DNA of 64,000 nucleotides from Pohlia nutans. Its lineage: Eukaryota; Streptophyta; Bryopsida; Bryales; Mniaceae. Positions 1 to 9,504 of the stretch are shown here, piece by piece. The translations under genes and the position numbers were made by a program. The DNA lies in NCBI GenBank assembly GCA_022496805.1, contig CM040087.1, forward strand, positions 28,606,253 to 28,670,252, read 5' to 3'. Position 1 is the stretch's first letter; each line of letters opens with the position of its first letter. Below the pieces are notes generated by a model. The model worked only from the letters and a program-made list of their open reading frames with translations. It did no database searches and was not told the origin of the DNA.

Positions 1-500
1 TAGTGGACGTCTCTAGCAAGACATCCTGCAGCATCAGGAAAGTCGTCGCAGATGTTTAATGGGATATCCCTCTGGACATCCATGAATACAATGTTAGAGA
101 CGCGGGCCCGATCGTCGCGGATGTCGTCGCGGACATGTCACCAACAACATACAAATGTCTGCCGGGATGTCATAGCACACGTTCGGAGTGCGCCATTACG
201 GATGACATTTGAGACACCTCGCACATCGAGTGAGACATGAATGCATATGGACGTTCTCTTTGATGTTGTTTCGGATGTCTTCAAGGATGTCTACAGAGAC
301 ACCGTTTGAGACGTCTGCAGACACATCGTGGACGTTTCTGCTAGGGACATCGTTGCATTTCCTGGACGTCATCGCGGACATACCAGAGGATGACCACCGA
401 AACATGTGGACGTTACTCTCGCCATCGTGAATAGTATGATGTGTGAGCTCGTCCGACGTGGAATTTTCCTTGCCATGTAGATGAAGAATTGTAAATTCAG
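1..500. repeat. Array of degenerate GGACRTC-like motifs
   Basis: This stretch is packed with variants of one short near-palindromic word: GGACGTC, GGACATC, GGATGTC, GAGACGTC and their complements recur roughly every 20 to 40 bases, on both strands, without a fixed period. The same words reappear at 1047-1190. No convincing coding frame is present. Clusters like this are known as subterminal binding-site arrays in some DNA transposons (CACTA, hAT, MULE); assigning this array to the large transposon-like unit to its right is inference. Confidence 0.4.
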
Positions 501-519
501 AAATGAATAATATATCCAC

Positions 520-890
520 GTGTATATTGTACCATAAATTTTAAAAAATCATAGTATTTTATAAAAGTCTATTTTTGGCAACAACACATTTTTAATAATA
601 TTTTAATATTAAAATAATAATATTTTAATATTTTAATGTAAAAAATGAATTTAATATATAATATAATATTTTTAAATAATATTTTAGATTATTTTATTAT
701 TAAAATATTCAGTATTATTAATATATTATAATAATATCATTAAAATAATATTATTTAAGACTATTATAAAAAATTGACAAATGACAAATTCTGAGAGTGC
801 AAAATAATGAAAATAAAATGAATATTCTAAATGTAGTGGTATTATAAAATTACATTAAAACGGGAAAAAAATAAAGAGTATTTAATAAGA
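520..890. other. AT-rich spacer, no gene
   Basis: Almost pure A+T with runs such as AATAATATTTTAAT repeated imperfectly. No open frame, RNA gene or terminal repeat was seen here. Confidence 0.6.
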
Positions 891-1304
891 CGATGCATTT
901 TTCCTTTTGCTCTTGCAAACCGCTGCCCATTATGCTATTTTTTTTTACAGTCGGGCTGCATTCTACCTCGCACACCAGTAATTATTCCAAACTTACCGTT
1001 GGTGAAACGGGATTGCTTTGCCGACGTGGCAGTTTTGTGTCGCCCAGGATGTCCTGCGAGACGTCCTACGGAACGGGCACGTTTCTGCTGACATCTTCGC
1101 GTTTTGAGGTACACACGGGTGGACCGACAGACCATATTAGCAACTGTAGCAAAGTACCGCGTGGACATCCTTATGTTCGCCGAGACACAAGCGACTAACA
1201 TGATGACAGGAGAAAAACACGACGCAGTTTTTCAGAACATCACAAAAAACACGGGTTTCTTATAGTAGAATGGGCCATGCATGGCCAACTACCTGTACGA
1301 GTTG

Positions 1305-1562
1305 TATTGAAGGTAGAGAAGATTGCACAAGGCACACACACAAACACAAGGAATGCGTAGAAAGAGATAATCTTTACTCAAAGGCCTTCCACCTTAAGTA
1401 GTGTACACTAGGAGGTCACCATGGACAAACCATATGGGATAACTCATCACAAGGACACTCTAGAGATCAGCCCATGCCTAACCCCTCCTCCCACACACCA
1501 TTATTTAGCACCCGTACGTCTTTGGCTTCTAGCAATACTACGTTGCATCAATTACCTCAATA
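1305..1562 (-). repeat. Copia 3' LTR
   Basis: 258 bp with short inverted ends (TATTGAAGGTA / TTACCTCAATA on the plus strand). The gag-pol stop codon lies inside this LTR, so the last residues of the polyprotein are LTR-encoded. The sequence is identical to the 5' LTR. Confidence 0.95.
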
Positions 1563-4500
1563 CTCCCACTTTGCGTAGAGCCAAAGCCTCTAAGTCCAAA
1601 TGCTATTACTAATCGTTGGTGTCGGTCTCTACAAAGACCCTTTGTGAGCACATCCGCCACCATGTGCTTCGTTGGGCAATACTCCAAATGTATAACTCCC
1701 AATTCCAACTTCTCCCGAATGAAGTGGTATTGCACATCAATGTGCTTCGTGCGTGAATGATGTGTAGGGTTCTTTGCAAGTGAAATGCACCCTTGGTTGT
1801 CACACATAATCGTTGTAGCCTCACCTTGTGTGCAACCCACATCCACCATTAGTTGCCTCAACCAAATGGCCTCCTTCGTGGCATGGCTCGTAGCCATGTA
1901 CTCGGCCTCCACCGTTGATGTCGCCGTGGTTTGTTGCCGCTTGCTATTCCACGACACCGCTCCCGATCCGACCTTGAACATGTAGCCCGTTGTCGATCTT
2001 CGATCGCTCGTGTCTCCCGCGTAGTCCGCGTCACAATAGCCGCTCAACACAATGTCTTTGCCTCCAAGACACAACTTCACATCGCTTGTGCCCCTCAAAT
2101 AACGCATGATCCTCTTGACCGTCATCCAATGCATCGAGCCCGGTCTCGCCATGTGTTGACTCACCACGCTAATTGGATACGCAAGGTCGGGCCGTGTCGC
2201 AATCATCGCATACATCAATGACCCCACCGCTTGCTTGTATGGTACCTCCGCCATCGATTTAGCCTCCATCGCATACTCCTCCTCCGAAAGCTTGACGAGC
2301 TTGGAGTTTGCATCCAATGGTGTTGCCACGGGCTTACAATCCTCCATCCCGAATCTCTTGAGCACGTCCATCACATACTTGCCTTGACTCATGGTGATAG
2401 TGCGTGTAGCCCTGTCTCGCACAAACTCAACACCAAGACAAAAGTGCAATTCTCCAAGATCACTCATCTCGTACTCTCTCTCAAGCATGCCTTTTAATGC
2501 ATCCATTAAACTCATGAGGCTTGCAAGAATGATCAAATCATCAACATATATGATCACAATCACCACATGTTGCCCCTCTTGCATGAAGTAGAGACTATGA
2601 TCCGCAATGCTCCTAGTAAACCCGTGTGCAACCAAGAACGTGTCAATCTTTTGGTACCACGCTCTTGGAGATTGTTTCAACCCATACAATGATTTTTGCA
2701 ACTTACAAACAAGGTGCTCATTACCTTGTTGCACAAACCCCTCAGGTTGCACCATGTAGATGTCCTCCTCCAAATCGCCATTCAAAAATGCGGTCTTCAC
2801 ATCCATTTGATGCATCTCCAAGTCCAAGGCCGCTCCAATGGCAAGAATGCATCGAATGGTGGTGAACTTGGCCACGGGAGCAAATGTCTCGTGAAAGTCC
2901 ACCCCATGCACTTGCGCGAACCCCTTGGCTACTAATCTTGCCTTGTGACGCACAACAATACCCGAAACATCCCTCTTTGTCCGAAACACCCATTTGCAAC
3001 CAATGGGGTTGCGATCCTTTGGAATGGGAGTTAATTGCCACGTACCGTTAGCAATTAGAGAGTCGTACTCCTCTTGCATGGCGCGCTCCCACTTGACCGC
3101 ATCCTCACCTTGCATGGCTTCTCGAATGGTCAATGGACCATCCGATAATGCCACATTCGCATGCTCGTCCTCCACTTGAGGGAAGATGTGGTTCTTCCAC
3201 CATTCTCCAGGTGGCTTGCGCGATCTCTCGGGGTACCGCCGCTCGCTTGAAGAAACTTGCTCCTCTTGCGTGCCCTTTGCGCCATTCTTGGCCTTTGAGC
3301 TCGATGGCGCTTCAACAACCTCCGTGTCGCCAGCTTCGTCATCACCGTCATCATCACCTACATCAACAACACTAGGAGACTTGGAGGGTGTGTCCACCAA
3401 AACGTCTCCACTACTCCCACTTGGACCAACCTCCAAAGGAGCCTCCATCGTAGACTCCTCACAAAATGTCACATCACGTGACCGAATGATCTTCCTCGTG
3501 TCCACCGACATGAGTCTATACGCCTTGGTACCTTCACAATACCCAAGAAACACACATTTCAAGGCCTTAGCCTCGAGTTTCGTCCTCCGTTCGTCGGGAA
3601 CCTTCGCATATGCAATGCATCCGAAGATGCGCATGTGTGCAACACATGGTTGCCTCCCACTCCACGCTTGCTCCGGCGTCATGCCTTCAACCGCGCTTGT
3701 TGGACACCGATTGCGTGTGTATACCGCATTCACCACCGCTTCCGCCCAAAGGTCCAACTTCAAGTTTTGAGCGTGCAACATGCTCCTCGCCATCTCTACA
3801 ATGGTGCGATTTGCGCGCTCCGCAACTCCATTTTGTTGAGGCGTGTACGGGGCCGAAGTTTGGCGTGCGATGCCTTCATTCTTCAAAAGCTCGTCAAATT
3901 TCTTGGACATGTACTCGCCGCCATTGTCCGACCGAAACACCTTGATCTTCAACTCGGATTGGTTCTCCACCAATGTCTTGAACTCCTTGAACTTCTCAAA
4001 GCACTCACTCTTGGCTTTGATAGGGTAGAGCCATATCTTCCTTGAAAAATCATCGATGAAGGTCACAAAGTACTTGCAACCTCCCATCGATGTGGTCTTC
4101 ATGGGGCCACACACATCCGAATGCACGATCTCCAAAACTTTTGTGGCCCGTGTCGCCCCTTCACCCGCAAATGGCAACCGTTGTTGCTTGCCTTCAATGC
4201 AACCTTCACACGTGAATGTAGAAGCATCCACTTTCAATTGATGAAGGTCCATACCGCTTACCATGCCGCGTAGTGTCTTCACACTCTTGATGTTCAAATG
4301 GCCAAGTCGACGATGCCACAACGCCAACTTGTCGTCCTTCAAGTTTGAATGCGCCAACGCCGCCGATTCCTTCGAATGCACCTTGGAGAACTTGATGTGG
4401 TACAAGCCCTCGTGTTCTTCAATGATGGCCACCTCATCTCGACTCGGTGACAACACATAACACCCCTTATCACTAAACTCAACCCTCAAGTGCTTTGCCA

Positions 4501-5692
4501 CTAATTGCCTCACCGATAGTAAATTTGCCGTTAATTTGGGAACGTGGAGGACATCTTGGATAGTGATTGTCTTCACACGACCCCTCACCTCGGTGTCTAC
4601 AACAATTTGGCCCTTGCCAACAGCCTCAAGCACCGTATCATCTCCCAAAATCACTCTCCTTGGATTAATGAGAGCATACGAATGAAAACAAGTTTTATGT
4701 GGTGACATGTGGCTTGTAGCCCCCGAATCAACAATCCAATCACTCGTACTACCATTGCACGATACATTGCTTGCCATGTTTGCATACTCATCACCAACCT
4801 CAATCCAATCACTCATGCTTGCATCACCCTCGATACCATCACTCATGCTTGCATCACCCTCGATGCCATCGCTCATGCTTGCCTCATATCTAGCCGTAAA
4901 TGCGTACTCATCATCGTCACGAGTTTTAGTGTTGTTTGCACTCTCCCCTTTCTCATCCCTCTTGCGTTTGAAGCAAAATTTGGCAATGTGGCCCTTCTTA
5001 CCACAATAGAAGCACACCTTGTCGCTTGAGCTCCCACCGCCTCCATTCTTGAATTGCTTCGCCACGAGTGCCGCTCCATCTTCTCGAGACTCGTTCTCCT
5101 TTCGCCGCGAAAGCTCGTGCAACAACCGTGAGGTCACATAGTCCAATGTGAGCTCCGTAATGGGTCTTGACTCCATCGCCACGATGAGGTACTCGTATGA
5201 TGATGGAAGGCTCTCCAAAAGTGTCATCACGATGTCACCATCCGTAACCGACACGTCGCAACCGTTGAGTTGATCCGCGAGAGCTTTGACCTTGTTGATG
5301 TGCGCCAACATGTCATCTTCTTCGCCCATCTTGATGGTGAAGAACTTGCGCCTCAAAAACAAAATGTTGGCCAATGTTTTCGCTTCGTGAATGTTGCAAA
5401 GCTTGGACCATGCTTCCGCGGGTGTCTTGCACGAACGAATGTGCGCAAGTTGCGAATCCGCGAGGTTGAGTGCCAAAATGGCAAATGCCTTCTTCTCCCT
5501 CCTCGTGTACGCTTGCATGATCCTAGGATCCGTAGAAGAGAAAGGAGGTTCCTCACTACCCTCGACAATCTCCCACAACTCCTTCTCGGCCATCACCATC
5601 TCCATTTTGAATTTCCACAAGTGGAAATTCACCCCATCGAACTTGTCCACGACCTTGGGACCCTCACCCTCAAAAGATGCCATGATCCTCAC
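1538..5692 (-). CDS. Copia gag-pol polyprotein
   Basis: A single intact frame of 1384 residues encodes all proteins for retrotransposition through a cytoplasmic virus-like particle. Visible domains in order: copia-type Gag (about 1-200), a CCHC zinc knuckle of CX2CX4HX4C type near 226-239, a short DASMSDGIEG repeat near 270-300, aspartic protease DSGA near 320, GAG-pre-integrase HHCC region near 455-500, integrase catalytic D (HSD, about 522), D (RSDNGGE, about 588) and E (GVAERAN, about 624), reverse transcriptase with MDVKTAFLNGD (about 963) and YVDDLII (about 1048), and RNase H with CDADYAGD (about 1219). The natural start is probably the second methionine, MASFEGEG. No stops or frameshifts were seen. 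The frame ends inside the 3' LTR. Confidence 0.96.
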   Translation of the reverse strand: MRIMASFEGEGPKVVDKFDGVNFHLWKFKMEMVMAEKELWEIVEGSEEPPFSSTDPRIMQAYTRREKKAFAILALNLADSQLAHIRSCKTPAEAWSKLCNIHEAKTLANILFLRRKFFTIKMGEEDDMLAHINKVKALADQLNGCDVSVTDGDIVMTLLESLPSSYEYLIVAMESRPITELTLDYVTSRLLHELSRRKENESREDGAALVAKQFKNGGGGSSSDKVCFYCGKKGHIAKFCFKRKRDEKGESANNTKTRDDDEYAFTARYEASMSDGIEGDASMSDGIEGDASMSDWIEVGDEYANMASNVSCNGSTSDWIVDSGATSHMSPHKTCFHSYALINPRRVILGDDTVLEAVGKGQIVVDTEVRGRVKTITIQDVLHVPKLTANLLSVRQLVAKHLRVEFSDKGCYVLSPSRDEVAIIEEHEGLYHIKFSKVHSKESAALAHSNLKDDKLALWHRRLGHLNIKSVKTLRGMVSGMDLHQLKVDASTFTCEGCIEGKQQRLPFAGEGATRATKVLEIVHSDVCGPMKTTSMGGCKYFVTFIDDFSRKIWLYPIKAKSECFEKFKEFKTLVENQSELKIKVFRSDNGGEYMSKKFDELLKNEGIARQTSAPYTPQQNGVAERANRTIVEMARSMLHAQNLKLDLWAEAVVNAVYTRNRCPTSAVEGMTPEQAWSGRQPCVAHMRIFGCIAYAKVPDERRTKLEAKALKCVFLGYCEGTKAYRLMSVDTRKIIRSRDVTFCEESTMEAPLEVGPSGSSGDVLVDTPSKSPSVVDVGDDDGDDEAGDTEVVEAPSSSKAKNGAKGTQEEQVSSSERRYPERSRKPPGEWWKNHIFPQVEDEHANVALSDGPLTIREAMQGEDAVKWERAMQEEYDSLIANGTWQLTPIPKDRNPIGCKWVFRTKRDVSGIVVRHKARLVAKGFAQVHGVDFHETFAPVAKFTTIRCILAIGAALDLEMHQMDVKTAFLNGDLEEDIYMVQPEGFVQQGNEHLVCKLQKSLYGLKQSPRAWYQKIDTFLVAHGFTRSIADHSLYFMQEGQHVVIVIIYVDDLIILASLMSLMDALKGMLEREYEMSDLGELHFCLGVEFVRDRATRTITMSQGKYVMDVLKRFGMEDCKPVATPLDANSKLVKLSEEEYAMEAKSMAEVPYKQAVGSLMYAMIATRPDLAYPISVVSQHMARPGSMHWMTVKRIMRYLRGTSDVKLCLGGKDIVLSGYCDADYAGDTSDRRSTTGYMFKVGSGAVSWNSKRQQTTATSTVEAEYMATSHATKEAIWLRQLMVDVGCTQGEATTIMCDNQGCISLAKNPTHHSRTKHIDVQYHFIREKLELGVIHLEYCPTKHMVADVLTKGLCRDRHQRLVIAFGLRGFGSTQSGSIEVIDAT
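1563..1572 (-). promoter_or_regulatory. Copia polypurine tract
   Basis: Read on the minus strand, AAAGTGGGAG lies directly against the 3' LTR. This is the expected place and composition for the plus-strand primer of reverse transcription. Confidence 0.85.
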
Positions 5693-6489
5693 TTACGTAT
5701 GCCTCCCCACACAAATGAAACCTCAAACTCAAACACACAACTTTGTTTTTGTGATTTTTTTGCTTTGATATTGCACCTTTGTGCACCCAATGGGTTTAAA
5801 ACAACCCCAAACACTAGATCAGCACTTTTGTGCTCCACACACGCCTCCCAACACTCAAATGTGAGAACCCTCACCCAAAAATGCAAAGAGGCTCACCAAA
5901 ACCCCTCAAATCACTCAATGGAGCTCAAAACAACTCCAAATGCTTCAATACGACGCCTTAGTGTCCCCAAACACTCAATGCACGTCAATGACACCTTTGT
6001 GTCCTTCAAGAGCACTCACTCAATGCACATGAACTCACACAAGTCCCTCAAAACCCCAATCGCATTGAAATTGCTCAAAACCGCACCTTTGTGCACAAAC
6101 TAGCTCCAAATGAAAATTTGAGCACCCCAAGAGCATGAAACACATGCAACACCTCAAAGCAAGTGCCTAATCACTAGGATCAGATGGTAGACCCTCCACG
6201 AGAGTCTTCACACCTCACAAATCACTTGCATTTACTCAAATGCTCACAATTGAACCAAACGAAGTTCCACTCGCAACGAAGAGATAGAAGAAAGAAAAGA
6301 AGGAGATCAAGGGAAGAAATTGACCAAAGAGAGTGCTCCAACATGTAACTTCAGCCCATGCACACCTCCAAGAAACACCAACGCTTCAACAAGCTCCAAA
6401 ACCTCCAACAATGCTCCAAAACCGCCCGTTGCGCACCGACCTCAAAATACTTGCACAAATGCAATCTAATACTCATGAAACACACATGA

Positions 6490-6503
6490 GTGGGCCCATA
6501 ACC
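6490..6503 (-). promoter_or_regulatory. Copia primer-binding site for a half initiator tRNA
   Basis: On the minus strand the 14 bases directly following the 5' LTR read GGTTATGGGCCCAC. From memory of plant initiator tRNA-Met, this complements the anticodon stem-loop (GTGGGCCCATAACC), not the 3' CCA end. Priming by an internally cleaved initiator tRNA is established for Drosophila copia and a few relatives, so the same mechanism is inferred here. Confidence 0.85.
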
Positions 6504-6761
6504 TATTGAAGGTAGAGAAGATTGCACAAGGCACACACACAAACACAAGGAATGCGTAGAAAGAGATAATCTTTACTCAAAGGCCTTCCACCTTAAGTAG
6601 TGTACACTAGGAGGTCACCATGGACAAACCATATGGGATAACTCATCACAAGGACACTCTAGAGATCAGCCCATGCCTAACCCCTCCTCCCACACACCAT
6701 TATTTAGCACCCGTACGTCTTTGGCTTCTAGCAATACTACGTTGCATCAATTACCTCAATA
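6504..6761 (-). repeat. Copia 5' LTR
   Basis: 258 bp, identical to the copy at 1305-1562. It supplies the promoter for the element's minus-strand transcript and is followed on the right by target duplication AGTTG. Confidence 0.95.
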
Positions 6762-7654
6762 AGTTGCATTCTGAGGATTGGGTGCACCCTGCATCTATCA
6801 TTGGTCCCATTTTTGTGCTCGATGCAGAGATTGGGGAGGCAACCCGGAATGGTCGAAGTCACGTGGACTGGTTGGACACAGGTACATTCTTCGTCAAGGG
6901 TGTGTATTTCCCTCCAGTGAACCCCGAGTTGTACGGGAAGGTAGAAGCCCTCCTGCTCCCTGGTTTCAACGATGTCGAATGGCGTTTGCCAGACATGCAC
7001 ACATCCGAGGCCTTCAGAACTAGGCTTACCGCAGATTTTGCAAATGCGATGAAAGCGTCGACCGGTAGTAGTTTCGCCCACCAGCAATGGTTTATGCCTA
7101 TTCATGTTATGGTTGATTTGTTTGCTGTATTATGTGATAACATTCGACGGACACCTACACTCTTCGTTCTCCAGAGTCAATCTGAGGCTCTCCTAAGCAG
7201 TTTGATGAATCCGGGGTGGAGCGAGAAGTTTCACATTGGCCAGGATGTTATGAAGTGTGTTGTGAATAGGTCCAGCATCGGCTTCCGCTATCATGTGGGT
7301 AGGCAGACACTGTACACTAGGTTCCAATATACAAGGTTTAGGGGTGCTGCCAACAACAGGTGGGATGCGATTGACCACCTACCGGACATGGAGATGGTGG
7401 AAGTGTGTTGTCTGTTCAGAGGAAGCGCGATGCCAACATTTCAAGTGGGCAAGGCATGGCCAGTATTCCACTTACGCCACAAAATTGCAATGACGCTCGG
7501 CGATGGCGTTCCCAAAGAATACAACATGGTTGTGCTGGAGGCAACCGGTAATCGCGAAAAAAAGGTACCTGTTGTTCGCACCATTCTCTCAGATTTTGGG
7601 ACCCAATCTTCTGCTGCTTATTGGAAGCAAATAAAACTAACGTACCAAGTTTGA

Positions 7655-8833
7655 TGCCTTGATGCAGATCAACAAACGCCATGAGAGACATCTACTTGTT
7701 GCTGAGGTAGCGGTTCCCAAAACCATCAAGATTGTAGAAGTGTAGGATGAGAGGGTTTTTTACAGGGGTAATTCTAATAGGGTCTTAACAAGTCCGCCTA
7801 CGATTAGTAATGAGCGGTTTAGGGTTCTCCACACTGACCATTTGGTCCATACAGTTTGACCGGGACAGCTCCCTAAACCATTTTGGCAGCACCCCATTTT
7901 TTACAAGCACCGGAAATTATCTACCATATACGGATTACATGTTCTTCTTCGTTGTATCTTGTTCTCAGATGCAAATCCTAGAAAAAAATGCAAATCCTAG
8001 ACAAAAATGGAAATCCTAGTAAAAAATGTGGCTACTTCATGGATTATGTGCAAATCCTAGTCAAAACTGATGATGCCAGCAAACTTGTTGGACTCAGATG
8101 CAAATCCTAGTCAAAAGTGCAAATCCTAGTCAAAAATGCAAATCATTGGATTGAGTGTGAATCCTACAAGGTAAATGATGATGCCAGCAAACTTGTTGGA
8201 CTCAGATGCAAACCCTAGTCAAAAATGCAAATCCTAAAGTAAATCCTAAAGTAATACCCTTTAATTGTTATAAATTACCCAACCGGTAACTTTCAGTTTT
8301 TTACATTATTATTGATATTTGATCTATGGATTTTAACTACTGCAATAATTTCGGCAGTCCAATCAAAAAATCGCACGCCATGATGAGGGATGCCACAAAA
8401 AATCTTACTCATCATGTTGACGAGTCACCCTATTACCCCCAATTTCAATATATGACATGGTAAAGAGCAAGGGGTCAAATATTCACGTTGATTTGGAAAT
8501 CCAAGAATCCTCAACAAATATGCACCTTAATTTGCAAATCCATGAACAGTAAATTGATTATTAATGACACGTAGCCAATATTATGTTGCCTCCAACCATG
8601 AAATCATTGTGTTAGCACGCTTCATAGTGAAATTGGATGTGATGTTTAGGGTGAAGGGCTTTACCTCCCTTCGTTCATTATGAAGGGGTTCATTGAAGGA
8701 GCCACCACCCCATTGTCTTCTCCCAAGAGCCACTTAAAGGCTCATGCTGTATGTATGGTCCTCCCATTTTGAATTTTCACTTTCATTTCTCATACGCTCA
8801 CTGTGGACTTCTCTCTATTGGTCACTAGCGCTC
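7655..8833. repeat. Non-coding stretch with GCAAATCCTAGTCAAAAAT repeats
   Basis: Downstream of the split gene, 7970-8240 contains an irregular tandem series of the words GCAAATCCTAG and TCAAAAATG, broken twice by the phrase GATGATGCCAGCAAAC. The remainder to the Gypsy insertion shows no gene. A short version of the same words in opposite orientation occurs at about 22560-22650, beyond the end of the transposase-like gene. Confidence 0.6.
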
Positions 8834-9373
8834 TGTTAAGGGGGTTTTCTAGGAACCGACCTTAAACGAATGAAGCTACTCCGCCCAAGACTATTCCACT
8901 CTAGACTAGTTTCTAGAGATTGAGAGGAGTAGTAAGAGGTTTCTACTGTGAAGAATGAACTGTCGGCTAAGGAAAAGCACCAGTATGCTAGTAAGTCGAC
9001 TCCTGCATACCCATAGACTACTGCAACTATCCAAGATACAACCACAAGGAATGATTCAAGAGCAGGAAACAGCAGGAGTCTAACAGCAGTAGTCTAACAT
9101 ACTAGTGCGCACAAGAAGAGCTTAAGACAAGAATGAAGTACAACTGAGGCTGCCAAAAAGATGTACAAATGGTATAGCAACAACTCTCCCGAAGAGAGTT
9201 AAGGTACATATAGGAGACTGGTCTGACAGTGTCAGACTGGTCGACCGGAAAAGTCGGGTCGACCAGTCTGTACCAGCCTGTACTGCCACGTGTCGCCTGC
9301 CGGGTCTATTCTTGCCGGGTATAGACTAGCCTACTCTTAGCCTAAGGGAATATCAACTAATATTGAGTTAACA
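8834..9373 (-). repeat. Gypsy 3' LTR
   Basis: 540 bp. Contains a perfect 12-bp inverted repeat, GACTGGTCGACC (9235-9246) against GGTCGACCAGTC (9257-9268), that could fold as a hairpin in the RNA or act as a palindromic protein site. The same hairpin is conserved in the other LTR. Confidence 0.93.
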
Positions 9374-9390
9374 TTACCCTCCCTCTGAGC
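9374..9390 (-). promoter_or_regulatory. Gypsy polypurine tract
   Basis: Read on the minus strand the sequence next to the 3' LTR is GCTCAGAGGGAGGGTAA, a purine-rich block in the expected place for plus-strand priming. Confidence 0.7.
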
Positions 9391-9504
9391 TAAGTACACT
9401 CCTGTGGACTGTAGACTATCCCGGTCGGTGACTAGGAAAAATTGTTCACGAGGAATGACAAAATTACCCGTGGTCAAGTAATCGACCTAGCTAAGGCCGA
9501 CTCA

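Larger units (their letters stand above)
1305..6761 (-). mobile_element. Complete Ty1/copia LTR retrotransposon
   Basis: The element is bounded by two LTRs of 258 bp that I find identical base for base, each starting TATTGA and ending TCAATA, and is flanked by the 5-bp target duplication AGTTG (1300-1304 and 6762-6766). It lies on the minus strand: 5' LTR 6504-6761, primer-binding site 6490-6503, leader, one long gag-pol frame (5692-1538), polypurine tract 1563-1572, and 3' LTR 1305-1562. The pol order is protease, integrase, reverse transcriptase, RNase H, which is diagnostic of Ty1/copia. Identical LTRs and an intact frame indicate a very recent insertion, possibly still active. Confidence 0.96.
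1281..7654 (+). pseudogene. Unrecognised gene split by the Copia insertion
   Basis: Removing the Copia element and one copy of its 5-bp duplication joins 1281-1304 in frame to 6767-7654, giving an uninterrupted reading frame of about 303 residues that starts with MANYLYEL and continues with HSEDWVHPAS. Whether ATG 1281 is the true start is unknown; a plausible intron acceptor (TTCTTATAG) lies just upstream, so this may be an internal or last exon. The protein is globular in composition with no signal peptide and no domain I recognise. A short further frame (7668-7744) could be a terminal exon or a frameshifted continuation. It is read on the same strand as the decayed RING-like gene at 20154-22243 and opposite to the transposase-like gene at 22814-28993, so it may be an accessory gene of one large transposon. 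The Copia insertion very probably inactivates it. Confidence 0.5.

Noticed and set aside
1421..1612. Plus-strand frame starting MDKPYGITHH, also present at 6620
   Set aside because: It is an accidental frame through the Copia LTR, repeated because the LTR is repeated; at 6620 it only appears longer because it runs into the flanking split gene.
3186..3770. Long plus-strand frames opposite Copia gag-pol
   Set aside because: Antisense shadows of a strongly biased, intact coding sequence.
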